A DNA stretch of 64,000 bases from Enterovibrio coralii (GTDB lineage Bacteria; Pseudomonadota; Gammaproteobacteria; Enterobacterales; Vibrionaceae). This document shows, one piece after another, positions 28,498 to 36,663 of this stretch. Both the position numbers and the translations under genes were made by a program. The stretch is from the NCBI RefSeq assembly GCF_001559595.1, contig NZ_LNTY01000032.1:62001-126000 (forward strand), in the 5' to 3' direction. Below the pieces are notes generated by a model. It searched no databases. It saw only the letters and a list, made by a program, of their open reading frames with translations, and was not told where the DNA came from. The first letter of the stretch is position 1. Each line of letters begins with the position of its first letter.

Positions 28498-29673
28498 TTA
28501 GAAAGAGACTTTTACGCACGCTGCGGCGTTAACAGCTTTCTCAACTGCCGCTTCAATGCTCTCGTCTCTAGCCAGTGCGACGCCAAGTCGACGACGGCCA
28601 TCAATATCAGGTTTGCCGAATAGACGCAGTTGCGTGTCCACGCCTTGGAGAGCAGCAGCAATACCGCTGAAGGCAATGTTTTCAGATGTTCCTTCAGCCA
28701 AAACAACCGCTGACGCCGACGGACCAAACTGACGGATACTGTTAATAGGCAGCCCCAAGAATGCGCGAACGTGAAGCGCAAATTCTGAGAGATCTTGAGA
28801 AATCAGCGTCACCATGCCTGTATCGTGTGGGCGAGGGGAAACTTCACTGAAGAGCACTTCGTCACCACGGATAAAGAGTTCAACACCAAACAAGCCATAA
28901 CCGCCCAGTGCAGTTACAACCTTACGCGCGACATCCTCTGCCGCTTGGCGGGCTTTGTCGCTCATTGCTTGTGGTTGCCAAGACTCACGGTAATCGCCGT
29001 CCTCTTGGCGGTGTCCGATTGGCGCACAGAAGTGAATACCGTCGACCGCACTGACAGTAAGCAGCGTGATTTCGTAATCAAACGCAACGAAGCCTTCTAC
29101 AATGACGCGTCCGCGACCAGCGCGACCGCCTTCTTGCGCATAATCCCATGCTGTTTGGATATCGGCTTTTGTTTTGATAACGCTCTGGCCTTTACCCGAT
29201 GAGCTCATGACGGGTTTTACAACACATGGCATGCCGACACTTGCGATACCTACTTCCAGTTCTTCCAAACTATCGGCAAACGCATAAGGCGAAGTCGGTA
29301 CATTGAGATCTTCCGCCGCCAATCTGCGGATGCCTTCGCGGTTCATGGTCAATTTCGTTGCGCGTGCGGTTGGCACGACATTTACACCAGCGTGTTCAAG
29401 CTCAACTAACTTGTCTGTGGCGATGGCTTCAATTTCTGGAACAACAAAATGAGGGTTTTCTTGCTCAATGATATGGGCCAGTGCATCGCCATCCAGCATA
29501 TCAACGACATAGCTGCGGTGTGCCACTTGCATTGCAGGCGCATCGGCATAGCGATCACATGCGATGACTTCGATACCGAGACGTTGACACTCAATAGCAA
29601 CTTCTTTGCCCAATTCACCAGAGCCCAGTAGCAAAACACGAGTTGCGCCAGGGCGGGTAGCTGTTCCGATCAT
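28498..29673 (-). CDS. purT: Formate-dependent phosphoribosylglycinamide formyltransferase PurT
   Basis: PurT catalyses the third step of de novo purine synthesis using formate and ATP instead of formyl-tetrahydrofolate. The 391-residue ATP-grasp protein has the N-terminal [19 protein letters not shown], the ATP-binding loop [15 protein letters not shown] and metal-binding [15 protein letters not shown] use the ATG at 29673 ([12 protein letters not shown]), preceded by GGAAG; 21 upstream codons in the same frame do not resemble the family. Overlapping PurR boxes upstream show purine control. It is a single-gene transcript bounded by terminators of identical arm sequence. Confidence 0.96.
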   Translation of the reverse strand: MIGTATRPGATRVLLLGSGELGKEVAIECQRLGIEVIACDRYADAPAMQVAHRSYVVDMLDGDALAHIIEQENPHFVVPEIEAIATDKLVELEHAGVNVVPTARATKLTMNREGIRRLAAEDLNVPTSPYAFADSLEELEVGIASVGMPCVVKPVMSSSGKGQSVIKTKADIQTAWDYAQEGGRAGRGRVIVEGFVAFDYEITLLTVSAVDGIHFCAPIGHRQEDGDYRESWQPQAMSDKARQAAEDVARKVVTALGGYGLFGVELFIRGDEVLFSEVSPRPHDTGMVTLISQDLSEFALHVRAFLGLPINSIRQFGPSASAVVLAEGTSENIAFSGIAAALQGVDTQLRLFGKPDIDGRRRLGVALARDESIEAAVEKAVNAAACVKVSF

Positions 29674-29718
29674 GATTATCTTCCACCAACAACAAGAAAT
29701 TGCAGCTGATTTTACCTT

Positions 29719-29746
29719 AAGCAAACGTTTGCGCAAGCGTTTGCTT
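29719..29746. promoter_or_regulatory. Two overlapping PurR boxes of purT
   Basis: AAGCAAACGTTTGCGC (29719-29734) and GCGCAAGCGTTTGCTT (29731-29746) each match the PurR pattern ANGCAANCGNTTNCNT in all but one position. They share four bases, so two repressor dimers could bind on nearly opposite faces of the helix. They lie 46 bases upstream of the purT start. Confidence 0.9.
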
Positions 29747-29833
29747 TGGTTTTGTGGTCAATTCAGTTTTGATTCGTTTAAATCGAAAATGGGCTTAGAG
29801 AGGCGGTTTATCGGTTAGCAGCGAGAAGGCATA

Positions 29834-29861
29834 AAAAAGCCACCTTGTTAGGTGGCTTTTT
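29834..29861 (-). terminator. Terminator after the DMT exporter gene
   Basis: AAAAAGCCACC (29834-29844), loop TTGTTA, GGTGGCTTTTT (29851-29861). The arms are identical to the tpm/purT terminator 1.4 kb away. Serves the minus-strand gene ending at 29890. Confidence 0.88.
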
Positions 29862-29889
29862 CAAGAGGGTGTTTCTTTCAATACTTTAG

Positions 29890-30777
29890 TTACTTCGCAC
29901 TGGCGGCTTTTCGCGTTTCCCAGTGGGTAATAAAGAAGACGGCACCAATGATGATGGCAGCACCTAACCACAGTCTGCCAGGTGGTACCCATCCAAACAC
30001 CAAGAATCCAAATAGCACATTTAGCGGCAATTTGGCGTGGTCGAATGGTTGAACGAAAGACGCATCCGCAACGTCATACGCTTTCGCAATCGCCCACTGC
30101 GCAAGACCTGTTAACAGACCAGCACCCAACAACATCACCCAAACCAAGGTGCCAGAAGGCATGGACCATTCTGGAATTGCCAGCACGATATTAAACGGCG
30201 TGATCAGTACAAGCAGATAAACCACCATGGTTGTTGGCGAGTCATTATGTGAAAGCTTTTTCACCATCAGTGAGTAGGTTGCCCAGAATACGGCGGCACC
30301 AACTGGCAGCAAGGTCGCCCAGGTGAATTCATCAGACCAAGGCTCAAGAATGATCATTGCGCCAATAAAGCCTGCGAGCGTTGCAATCCAGCGTGCTGGG
30401 CCGACTTTCTCACCCAAAAACAGACCAGAGCCAATGGTGGCAAAAAGTGGAGATGTCATCAGCAGCGCGATACCTTGCCAAATTGGCACGGGATAGGCCA
30501 GTGCCCAAAGCCAAAGCTGAATACCGATCACCGAGAAGAAAACACGCAAGCAGTGCATGCCAAAGTGCTCGGTCTTTAGTGCTTCTTTAAAGCCCATCGA
30601 ACGAAGCCAAGGCACCATAGCGATAAGTGCGATGAAATACTGGATAAACGCAACGGTAGTGGAAGGCAGTTGCATTTTGAAACTGACGTACTGAGCAAGG
30701 CTGTTTACCATGGCAAAGCATAGGCCAGCGGTCAGCATCCATGTTGCCCCGAGAACGGGATTGTGTCGTTGAGTCAT
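29890..30777 (-). CDS. DMT-superfamily (EamA) transporter
   Basis: A 295-residue inner-membrane protein with ten predicted helices in two EamA repeats, typical of drug/metabolite exporters (RhtA/YdcZ-like). Repeat one includes VAFIQYFIALIAMVPWLRSM and PLFATIGSGLFLGEKVGPARWIATLAGFIGAMII; repeat two ends with KLPLNVLFGFLVFGWVPPGRLWLGAAIII. Positively charged loops are as expected. The ATG at 30777 has no clear ribosome site. It is a single gene with its own terminator. Such carriers export amino acids, metabolites or nucleoside-like compounds; the substrate cannot be told from sequence, and neighbours (purT, cdd) are only suggestive of nucleotides. Confidence 0.85.
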   Translation of the reverse strand: MTQRHNPVLGATWMLTAGLCFAMVNSLAQYVSFKMQLPSTTVAFIQYFIALIAMVPWLRSMGFKEALKTEHFGMHCLRVFFSVIGIQLWLWALAYPVPIWQGIALLMTSPLFATIGSGLFLGEKVGPARWIATLAGFIGAMIILEPWSDEFTWATLLPVGAAVFWATYSLMVKKLSHNDSPTTMVVYLLVLITPFNIVLAIPEWSMPSGTLVWVMLLGAGLLTGLAQWAIAKAYDVADASFVQPFDHAKLPLNVLFGFLVFGWVPPGRLWLGAAIIIGAVFFITHWETRKAASAK

Positions 30778-30845
30778 GGGTATACGGGTAAATTTAAAAG
30801 AGACGTGATAGTAACGAAAATTTCTATTAGGGGAAGTGATATTAC

Positions 30846-30874
30846 AAAAAACGCCGGAATGACCGGCGTTTTTT
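30846..30874 (-). terminator. Terminator after cdd
   Basis: AAAAAACGCCGG (30846-30857), loop AATGA, CCGGCGTTTTTT (30863-30874). Strong stem with T-run on the minus strand, 36 bases past the cdd stop. Confidence 0.9.
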
Positions 30875-30909
30875 TGATACTTAACAGATTAAACGCCTAG
30901 AAGTGGCGT

Positions 30910-31797
30910 TTACACCGCAAGATATGCCAATGGGATATCTGGGTTCAGTGCTTCTAGAACGGCTTGCGTGTCTTGAAGGTGGCTGATCACAGCGTTTGCT
31001 TTTTCCACTAAGACAACGTCTTGAATCTCTGAAAGGCTAACATCAGCAAGATTCATGGCGATCATTGCGACTTGCAGAGGAGGCAAGCTAGGGTTAAATG
31101 CCGCATTTTCTGCATACATACCCGAGAAGATATTGCCTTGCTTATCGCGAATGGCGACGCCGCTAATATTCTTTGAGTAAGGCGCATGACTGCGGTTTGT
31201 CGCACCCATTGCGGCTTGAATTAGCGCATCATCTTCGTGCGCAATCATACCGTGATTAAGTGGAGCCAGCAGTGGTTCTTCAATGCCTAGATCTGACGGT
31301 CCAAAAGGTTCTGGCAGATACTTGTGAAGCAGCATTGCTTCGCGCTGTGGCAACTGAACTTCCAGTTTGTCGGCATCGTTCAGTTCGTTCATAAACTGAC
31401 GACAGTGGCCACAAGGACTGTAGTTGATGGTGATGTCGGTCAGGCTGGTTTCACCTTTCAACCAAGCGTGGCTAATTGCTGATTGTTCAGCATGCACGGA
31501 TTGGCTCAACTGAACGCCTTCGAATTCCATGTTCGCGCCAAAGTAAAGGCGACCAGATGCACCGCGGGCAATGGCACCAACATAGAATTTAGAAATGGGT
31601 GCTACAGAGTAGGCAGCAGCGACTGGCAGCATAGCAACGCGCAGATCTGCATCAGACAGGCCAGTAACAGTAGAAAGTGACGCAAAGTCTTCAGGACCGA
31701 TAGTCGCATCAAAATCTGGAGAACTAACAATCTTTTCCATTTCTTCTTTCAGAGGTGAAGAAAGAGCAGAAATGGCTTCTTGAACGCTGACTCGCAT
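30910..31797 (-). CDS. cdd: Cytidine deaminase
   Basis: Zinc enzyme that deaminates cytidine and deoxycytidine to uridine in pyrimidine salvage. The 295-residue length matches the E. coli homodimeric type (294 aa) with an active N-terminal and a degenerate C-terminal domain. The zinc site is HAEQSAISHAW plus PCGHCRQFMNE, with the catalytic Glu in HAEQ. The C-terminal half repeats as ANRSHAPYSKNISGVAI and ENAAFNPSLPPLQ. I use the ATG at 31797 with GGAG upstream; an in-frame start at 31848 adds 17 unrelated residues. A CRP site sits about 60 bases upstream, consistent with CRP/CytR control known for enteric cdd. Confidence 0.95.
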   Translation of the reverse strand: MRVSVQEAISALSSPLKEEMEKIVSSPDFDATIGPEDFASLSTVTGLSDADLRVAMLPVAAAYSVAPISKFYVGAIARGASGRLYFGANMEFEGVQLSQSVHAEQSAISHAWLKGETSLTDITINYSPCGHCRQFMNELNDADKLEVQLPQREAMLLHKYLPEPFGPSDLGIEEPLLAPLNHGMIAHEDDALIQAAMGATNRSHAPYSKNISGVAIRDKQGNIFSGMYAENAAFNPSLPPLQVAMIAMNLADVSLSEIQDVVLVEKANAVISHLQDTQAVLEALNPDIPLAYLAV

Positions 31798-31856
31798 GGC
31801 AGCTCCGTGTGTTGTTATATGGGCAGATATTCTATCGACAAACTGCAATAACTTAA

Positions 31857-31872
31857 TGTGATCGTGATCACT
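31857..31872. promoter_or_regulatory. CRP-binding site upstream of cdd
   Basis: TGTGATCGTGATCACT matches TGTGA-N6-TCACA in nine of ten conserved positions. It is located 60 bases before the cdd start on the minus strand and 61 bases after the yohK stop. Confidence 0.85.
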
Positions 31873-31932
31873 TATATGATGTAACTAATTTCAATATTAC
31901 ATAGTTTAGGTTGAACTCACATGAATTCGATT

Positions 31933-32634
31933 TCATGTGAGGCACATCGAAAGTTGGTCACACAAGAGCCAAGTTGTGAGATGGAAAATTAACGGAGCCA
32001 AGACGGTGGTCATAATCCCGCAAATAACCAAGGCCAAGGAGCTCAATGCCCCTTCCTGATAGTTACTTTCCGCCGCTTTAGCTGTACCAATAGCGTGGGA
32101 AACCGCACCGATGGAAAGACCACGCGCCAACGGTGATTTTATCTTCATAAGATTGAGAAGCGGATAGCCAATCAAGGCACCAAATAAGCCCGCTAGCACA
32201 ACAAGTGCTGCTGAAACCGCAGGGATCCCGCCAATTTGCCCAGCAGTACTAAGCGCAAAGGGGGTTGAGATTGATTTTGGTAATACGGTTGCCGCTATTT
32301 TTAAATTGCCGCCAGTCAACAATGCCAATCCGCCACCCAAAATCATGGATGCGATACTGGCCGCCAAACAAGCCAATAGAATGATTTTCCAGTGCTGGCG
32401 AATCACATGCATTTGCTCGTAGAGAGGGTAAGCAAGTGCGATCACTGCTGGGCCAAGCATGAAGTTTATGGCTTCATTTTCTTTGAAGTAACCTTGGTAG
32501 GTTTCACCGGAGTAAATCACAGCTGGCATGAGTACTAACAGACTCAGCAATAGAGGATTACACACCGGATGGCGGACTTTAAGTGCGATCTGACGGGCGA
32601 CAAAGTAAACCACAAGCGTAGCGATTAACCACAT
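31933..32634 (-). CDS. yohK: LrgB/CidB-family membrane protein (YohK-like)
   Basis: A 233-residue inner-membrane protein of the LrgB family with about seven helices. Family-diagnostic segments are LGPAVIALAYPLYEQM, LPKSISTPFALSTAGQIGGIPAVSAA and SHAIGTAKAAE. In other bacteria LrgAB/CidAB-type proteins influence murein hydrolase export or act in pyruvate movement; YohJK in enterics has no settled role. The start overlaps the yohJ stop (TAATG at 32632-32636), so the two are coupled. The order yohJ-yohK-cdd is the same as in E. coli. The stop lies well before the separate cdd promoter. Confidence 0.9.
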   Translation of the reverse strand: MWLIATLVVYFVARQIALKVRHPVCNPLLLSLLVLMPAVIYSGETYQGYFKENEAINFMLGPAVIALAYPLYEQMHVIRQHWKIILLACLAASIASMILGGGLALLTGGNLKIAATVLPKSISTPFALSTAGQIGGIPAVSAALVVLAGLFGALIGYPLLNLMKIKSPLARGLSIGAVSHAIGTAKAAESNYQEGALSSLALVICGIMTTVLAPLIFHLTTWLLCDQLSMCLT

Positions 32635-32981
32635 TACTCAGCCTCCTTGTGCAGTCTGTCGAGCACTTTTGACATCACGACAAGGACGGTAACAGAACTC
32701 ACGAGTGTCGCGCCTAGAAGAGGCATTGATTCTGAAATCAACAAGTGAAAATGATCCATCAAGCCCATGCTTGCAGGAATGAAGAACAGTGGCATCACTG
32801 TGATGAGCAGTGTACAGGCATCTTTCACCCAGCGCGCAGGCACAATGCCAGACGTTAAGCTCACAAACAATAACAGCATACTGATGATGCTGCTTGGCAT
32901 TGGCAGATTGAGAGCCTTTGTCAGTAGGGTACCGATGAGGTAATAAACGAAAATGAGGACAAGGCCTAGCAGGTATTTCAC
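32634..32981 (-). CDS. yohJ: LrgA/CidA-family holin-like protein (YohJ-like)
   Basis: A 115-residue protein with four membrane helices, LrgA family (holin-like partner of LrgB). Typical segments are YLIGTLLTKALNLPMPSSIISMLLL, LLITVMPLFFIPASMGLMDH and ATLVSSVTVLVVMSKVLDRL. The start is a GTG at 32981, preceded by AGAGAG. It is the first gene of the yohJK pair and presumably forms a complex with YohK in the inner membrane. Function beyond a suspected role in murein hydrolase regulation or small-molecule export is not established. Confidence 0.9.
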   Translation of the reverse strand: MKYLLGLVLIFVYYLIGTLLTKALNLPMPSSIISMLLLFVSLTSGIVPARWVKDACTLLITVMPLFFIPASMGLMDHFHLLISESMPLLGATLVSSVTVLVVMSKVLDRLHKEAE

Positions 32982-33140
32982 GTTGGGAACTCTCTAGAAA
33001 GCGACCCGACAATTTTAGTACGTTGACGACTAAAAAATCTCGACAATTAACATTGTATTTTTGCATATATAGATTGAGGGTCACAAAGACCCTCAATGGA
33101 AGCAAGAAGAAGCGGAGCGAGACAGCAGCTGTAAGGGAGG

Positions 33141-33644
33141 TTAGATCAAAAAGAATGCTGCGGCGGCTGAACCCAAAACGGAGATGCAGGCAATTGAAAT
33201 ACCGATGATTTTCTTGTTCTTTGGCGGTTCAATATTGTCGACATCAGGCATTTCAAGGTTGATGTCCAACTCATCAGGCTCAGACGGCTCAGGCACTGAT
33301 TCAACTTCGCGTTGGTACGTTTTCTGTGGCAAGTCGACGCGATAACCGTAATCGCCAACGACGTCTAGCGGCAGGACTTTCTCCCCTTGGCGGTAGGACT
33401 TCGCCAATAGCGAGCAAAGGCTGTTTTGATGTTGAGTGAAAGTAGTGTCTGGGAGCGAAGTGGATGTATAAAGGACACGCGCAGAGAGCACTTCACCAGC
33501 ATGGTAGCAAAGCATCTCAAGCAGACGACATTCCTCGTAGGTCAACGTCGTGACTGAGCAATCTCTCCAATAAAGCGTTCTCGATTCCGGCTCGAAATCG
33601 ACGTCAGAAAAACGATAACACCTGCTGTTTACTTTTGTGACCAT
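33141..33644 (-). CDS. ToxR-like winged-helix protein with C-terminal membrane anchor
   Basis: 167 aa. Residues 5-90 form an OmpR/ToxR-type winged helix: CYRFSDVDFEPESRTLYW, LTYEECRLLEMLCYHAGEVLS, then the region ending in DVVGDYGYRVDLP. An acidic, Pro/Glu-rich linker follows (EPSEPDELDINLEMPD), then a basic stop PPKNKK and one transmembrane helix IIGISIACISVLGSAAAAFFLI at the extreme C-terminus. Unlike ToxR, CadC or TcpP it has no periplasmic domain, so any signal must come through the membrane or a partner. I use ATG 33644 with GGATG upstream; an earlier in-frame ATG at 33668 has no site. It stands alone; target genes unknown. Confidence 0.8.
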   Translation of the reverse strand: MVTKVNSRCYRFSDVDFEPESRTLYWRDCSVTTLTYEECRLLEMLCYHAGEVLSARVLYTSTSLPDTTFTQHQNSLCSLLAKSYRQGEKVLPLDVVGDYGYRVDLPQKTYQREVESVPEPSEPDELDINLEMPDVDNIEPPKNKKIIGISIACISVLGSAAAAFFLI

Positions 33645-33781
33645 TTTTTCATCCAAAACACCATTCACTATTTAAAAAGTGTGGACGCAATTCACAAAAA
33701 TTCAAATGAAACGTCGTTGAAATTTCAACGACGCTTGTAACGGGTCACTAAATTATCAGTAAGGGTAAGGTGTTGTATTTA

Positions 33782-35206
33782 TTATGAAACTAGAGATTCA
33801 ACATACTGGTAAACCGACTTTAGGATGCCGAATTTTTTTTGATCATCTTGATGTGATTCAGCAAGAGCCTCTAGGTTCGCCATGTAGGCTGGCAAGTGAG
33901 TCTCAAAGTAGTCCCTGCGGTGCAAATGCCACTGTTTTTGCTCTTGTTCCGTCAGTGTCCATGCATAGTTTCGAGCACGGTATCTGAACAGCAGTGGTTT
34001 GATGCGCGCGTCTGATACTTGGATATCGAGCGCAGGCAAATTCTCAGGCAGTGTTTGACGGATGATGTCCATCGTTGAGCGATCAGACGGTGAGAAGAAA
34101 CCGTCGTATAAGGCAGCATCAACATTGTTTACGTCATCGTACTCTCGTTTCTCGGCGAAGAGCTCAACGAGCTTCTCTCGCACTTCAGGGTGCGCTTGAA
34201 GCTTTTTAAGATTTTCTAAGCACGCCATTCGATCGATATTCAATCGTTCTGCATCTTCAGGGCGCAACGTCTTCGCCTCTGCAAGTACAGGACACTTGTT
34301 GATGTGAATCAGCTTCACGGGTGCTGGAAGCTCATCTGGTCCTAAATCATCGTGCTTGGTGTAGAGACGCTCTCGCAGCGCATCCACATCAAGTTCAAAC
34401 AATGGTGAAGGATCACGAGCCAAATCGACCGTGATAACAGCATTTTTATTCTCTGGATGCCAAGCGACTGGCACGATCCAACTTGTGTTTCCTCGTTCTA
34501 CACCAAACATGCCAGAAATGTGTACCAGCGGCTTCATCGACACTACGTCAATCAGCGGTGTCAGTTTGTTTTTGTTTCTGTGGGTGTAGAGGTAATCAAA
34601 CAGTCTTGGTTGCGCGGCTTTCAACTTCTTCGCCATCTCGATAGTGGCATACACGTCAGCCATCGCGTCATGCGCATTGCTGTGTTCGATGCCATTCGCA
34701 ACAGAAAGATGTTCCAGTTTAAAGCTGGTGTAGCCTTGGTCGTTTTCCGGCCACTCGATACCTTCTGGGCGAAGCGCATAGGCGGCGCGCATGACATCGA
34801 GGAGATCCCAGCGGGAGTTTCCATTTTGCCAACTCCAACCGTACGGGTCGAAGAAGTTACGATAAAGGGTGTAACGAGACACTTCATCGTCAAATCGAAC
34901 GTTGTTGTAACCCACGCCACACGTATTTGGTACCGACAATTCTTCATGAATCTTTGCGATAAATTCCGGCTCGGGTAAGCCTTGTCTCATTGCCGTTTGC
35001 GGTGTGATACCCGTAATCAAACACGCCTCTGGCTGAGGCAGATAGTCATTGGGTGGCTGACAATAAATCACCAACGGCTTACCAATCACATTCAGATCTT
35101 TATCTGTTCTGACACCCGCAAATTGGCAGGGTCTGTCTAGTGCAGGGCTGGTTCCGAATGTCTCGTAATCATAAAAAAAGAATGTTGGTTCGTTGGAGTG
35201 TGCCAC
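33782..35206 (-). CDS. sbcB: Exodeoxyribonuclease I
   Basis: ExoI degrades single-stranded DNA 3' to 5' and works in mismatch repair and recombination. The DnaQ-like nuclease core starts at FFFYDYETFGTSPALDRP (catalytic Asp and Glu) and continues with GYNNVRFDDEVSRY and EHSNAHDAMADVYAT (catalytic His and Asp). The ExoI C-terminal and SH3-like regions follow (MKPLVHISGMFG, HINKCPVLAEAKTLRPEDAERL). Taking the GTG at 35206, with GGA 8 bases upstream, gives 474 residues, the same as the E. coli enzyme (475). An ATG at 35347 in frame adds 47 residues of no similarity and is rejected as start. Confidence 0.96.
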   Translation of the reverse strand: MAHSNEPTFFFYDYETFGTSPALDRPCQFAGVRTDKDLNVIGKPLVIYCQPPNDYLPQPEACLITGITPQTAMRQGLPEPEFIAKIHEELSVPNTCGVGYNNVRFDDEVSRYTLYRNFFDPYGWSWQNGNSRWDLLDVMRAAYALRPEGIEWPENDQGYTSFKLEHLSVANGIEHSNAHDAMADVYATIEMAKKLKAAQPRLFDYLYTHRNKNKLTPLIDVVSMKPLVHISGMFGVERGNTSWIVPVAWHPENKNAVITVDLARDPSPLFELDVDALRERLYTKHDDLGPDELPAPVKLIHINKCPVLAEAKTLRPEDAERLNIDRMACLENLKKLQAHPEVREKLVELFAEKREYDDVNNVDAALYDGFFSPSDRSTMDIIRQTLPENLPALDIQVSDARIKPLLFRYRARNYAWTLTEQEQKQWHLHRRDYFETHLPAYMANLEALAESHQDDQKKFGILKSVYQYVESLVS

Positions 35207-35740
35207 GGTGTATTCCAAAGGTTTGATTGACCATAGGATATTACCGCAGTTACTAGGAAAAATCTTCCTTCTTGCACGGTTCAGGGCAGGTTCGATGCTG
35301 ATGGGAAAAGGTTTAAACAGCGCGACGACTGATGTGTTTTTGTACACGTTTAAAAGTAGTGTTGGATATATTAATTAATGAGCTGTTCTAAATTATAAAT
35401 ATAGATGTTAACTATTGATTCGAAATTATCTATAGAACAAATTTTGTGCTTTATTTTTAATTGTTGAAGTGCTCATTAATGCTAATCCAGTCGCAAATAT
35501 TAATGAAGGCTTAGCAGACGCAATGGAATGCTTCAGAACAGACGCGAAAGTATCATCTCGTTGAGCTTGTTCATATAAATCCATAGATAACAATTATTTG
35601 ATGGTATAGGGACTGATGTAAGGATTAGTGCCTACGTGCGTTCAGCCAACACTGTTGTTTTCGTTAACTAACAGAAAATCAATTTACTCGTAGATATTCC
35701 CACCTTTACATTTCTATCTCCCCAACAAAGGAGATAAACC
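35207..35740. other. 534-bp AT-rich intergenic region
   Basis: Lies between divergent sbcB and the hydrolase gene. It is AT-rich, with no gene that I can support. A GTG-initiated frame of 31 codons (35469-35564) without a ribosome site was considered and rejected. The last 20 bases hold a good ribosome site (AAAGGAGATAAACC) for the hydrolase. Promoters for both flanking genes are presumably here. Confidence 0.5.
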
Positions 35741-36574
35741 ATGAAAACTGAGAAAATTGTATTAAACGAAAACACTTACCGCTTTAGCTTTCACCCAAAT
35801 GAAAATACCGATCAAACCGTTATTTTCATGTTTGGTGCTCTACAAGATATTGAGTCTGTAGAAAGGTACTCGAAGTACTTCTCCAATTACCTGAATTGCT
35901 ATTCTTTGGAGTTGCCAGGAACCGGACAAACCAGCGTTCTGGATTCTCGATTCAGCATTCGAGAGCAGTCAGAAATGCTGTTGGAGTTCATCAAACACAA
36001 GAAGCTGACCTCGGTTCACCTTATCGTGTTCAGCTATGCAACGGCTGTGGCGGTAGAGCTCTGTAAAATCTGGCCGGAAGTCATGTCGCTCTCGGTGTGT
36101 TGTGGCGTTCCTGGCGTACCGGTATCGGGTAGACCTGCCACGAAGAACATCTTGGGTGCAGCACTGCAGCAAAGCACAGCTGAGTTTGCTTCAATGTTCA
36201 CTAAGTCTCTCACTGTTGTAGACCCTGAAATTCCGCGCAACACAGCAATCATTAAAGCGACAGAAAAGGGCATCTCCAAATTGCAAAGAGACAGAATTGA
36301 AATGTTCTTTGAGAACACGGTGCGCTTGTTTGTTTACTCGCCAAAAGACTTGTCGGGAATCCTTACGCCGACAACGGTGCTGGTGGGCGAGGCTGACCCA
36401 TACGTTACGCTGGAAGAAGCGAGACGTTTTTCAAACAGCTTACCGTTTAGTCAGTTCAGAACCATCAAGAATGCCGATCACTTCATTCATCTTCAGCACC
36501 CTGAAATTGTTGCGGAAACCATGATTGAAAGGGCGCGAGCATGTGTGTTATCTGAACACCAAATGACAGCGTAA
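35741..36574 (+). CDS. Alpha/beta-fold hydrolase with atypical nucleophile elbow
   Basis: A 277-residue cytoplasmic alpha/beta hydrolase. The usual G-x-S-x-G elbow is replaced by VFSYA, with Ser98 as the probable nucleophile; the acid is likely Asp219 in VGEADPYV and the base His247 in KNADHFIHLQ. The triad thus seems complete although both glycines are lost, which is uncommon and may narrow the active site. An excellent ribosome site (AAAGGAG) precedes the ATG. It is convergent with a two-HTH regulator gene across a shared terminator. Substrate unknown; a signal-molecule or lipid esterase is conceivable but unsupported. Confidence 0.75.
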   Translation: MKTEKIVLNENTYRFSFHPNENTDQTVIFMFGALQDIESVERYSKYFSNYLNCYSLELPGTGQTSVLDSRFSIREQSEMLLEFIKHKKLTSVHLIVFSYATAVAVELCKIWPEVMSLSVCCGVPGVPVSGRPATKNILGAALQQSTAEFASMFTKSLTVVDPEIPRNTAIIKATEKGISKLQRDRIEMFFENTVRLFVYSPKDLSGILTPTTVLVGEADPYVTLEEARRFSNSLPFSQFRTIKNADHFIHLQHPEIVAETMIERARACVLSEHQMTA

Positions 36575-36614
36575 GGTTCTAAACACAATAGTGGACTAAA
36601 CATATCTGTGTATG

Positions 36615-36650
36615 AGGCAACCGACTCCGGTAGGGGCGGTTGCCTTTTTT
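36615..36650 (+). terminator. Terminator after the hydrolase gene
   Basis: AGGCAACCG (36615-36623), 13-base loop, CGGTTGCCT (36637-36645), then TTTTT. A strong intrinsic terminator on the plus strand, 40 bases after the stop. Confidence 0.88.
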
Positions 36651-36663
36651 ATGTGAGTTGAAA

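Noticed and set aside
33782..35347. Longer ExoI starting at 35347
   Set aside because: The added 47 residues have no similarity to ExoI; the GTG at 35206 gives the normal length and a ribosome site.
35469..35564. A 31-codon GTG frame in the sbcB-hydrolase gap
   Set aside because: No ribosome site, no terminator, composition like the surrounding AT-rich DNA.
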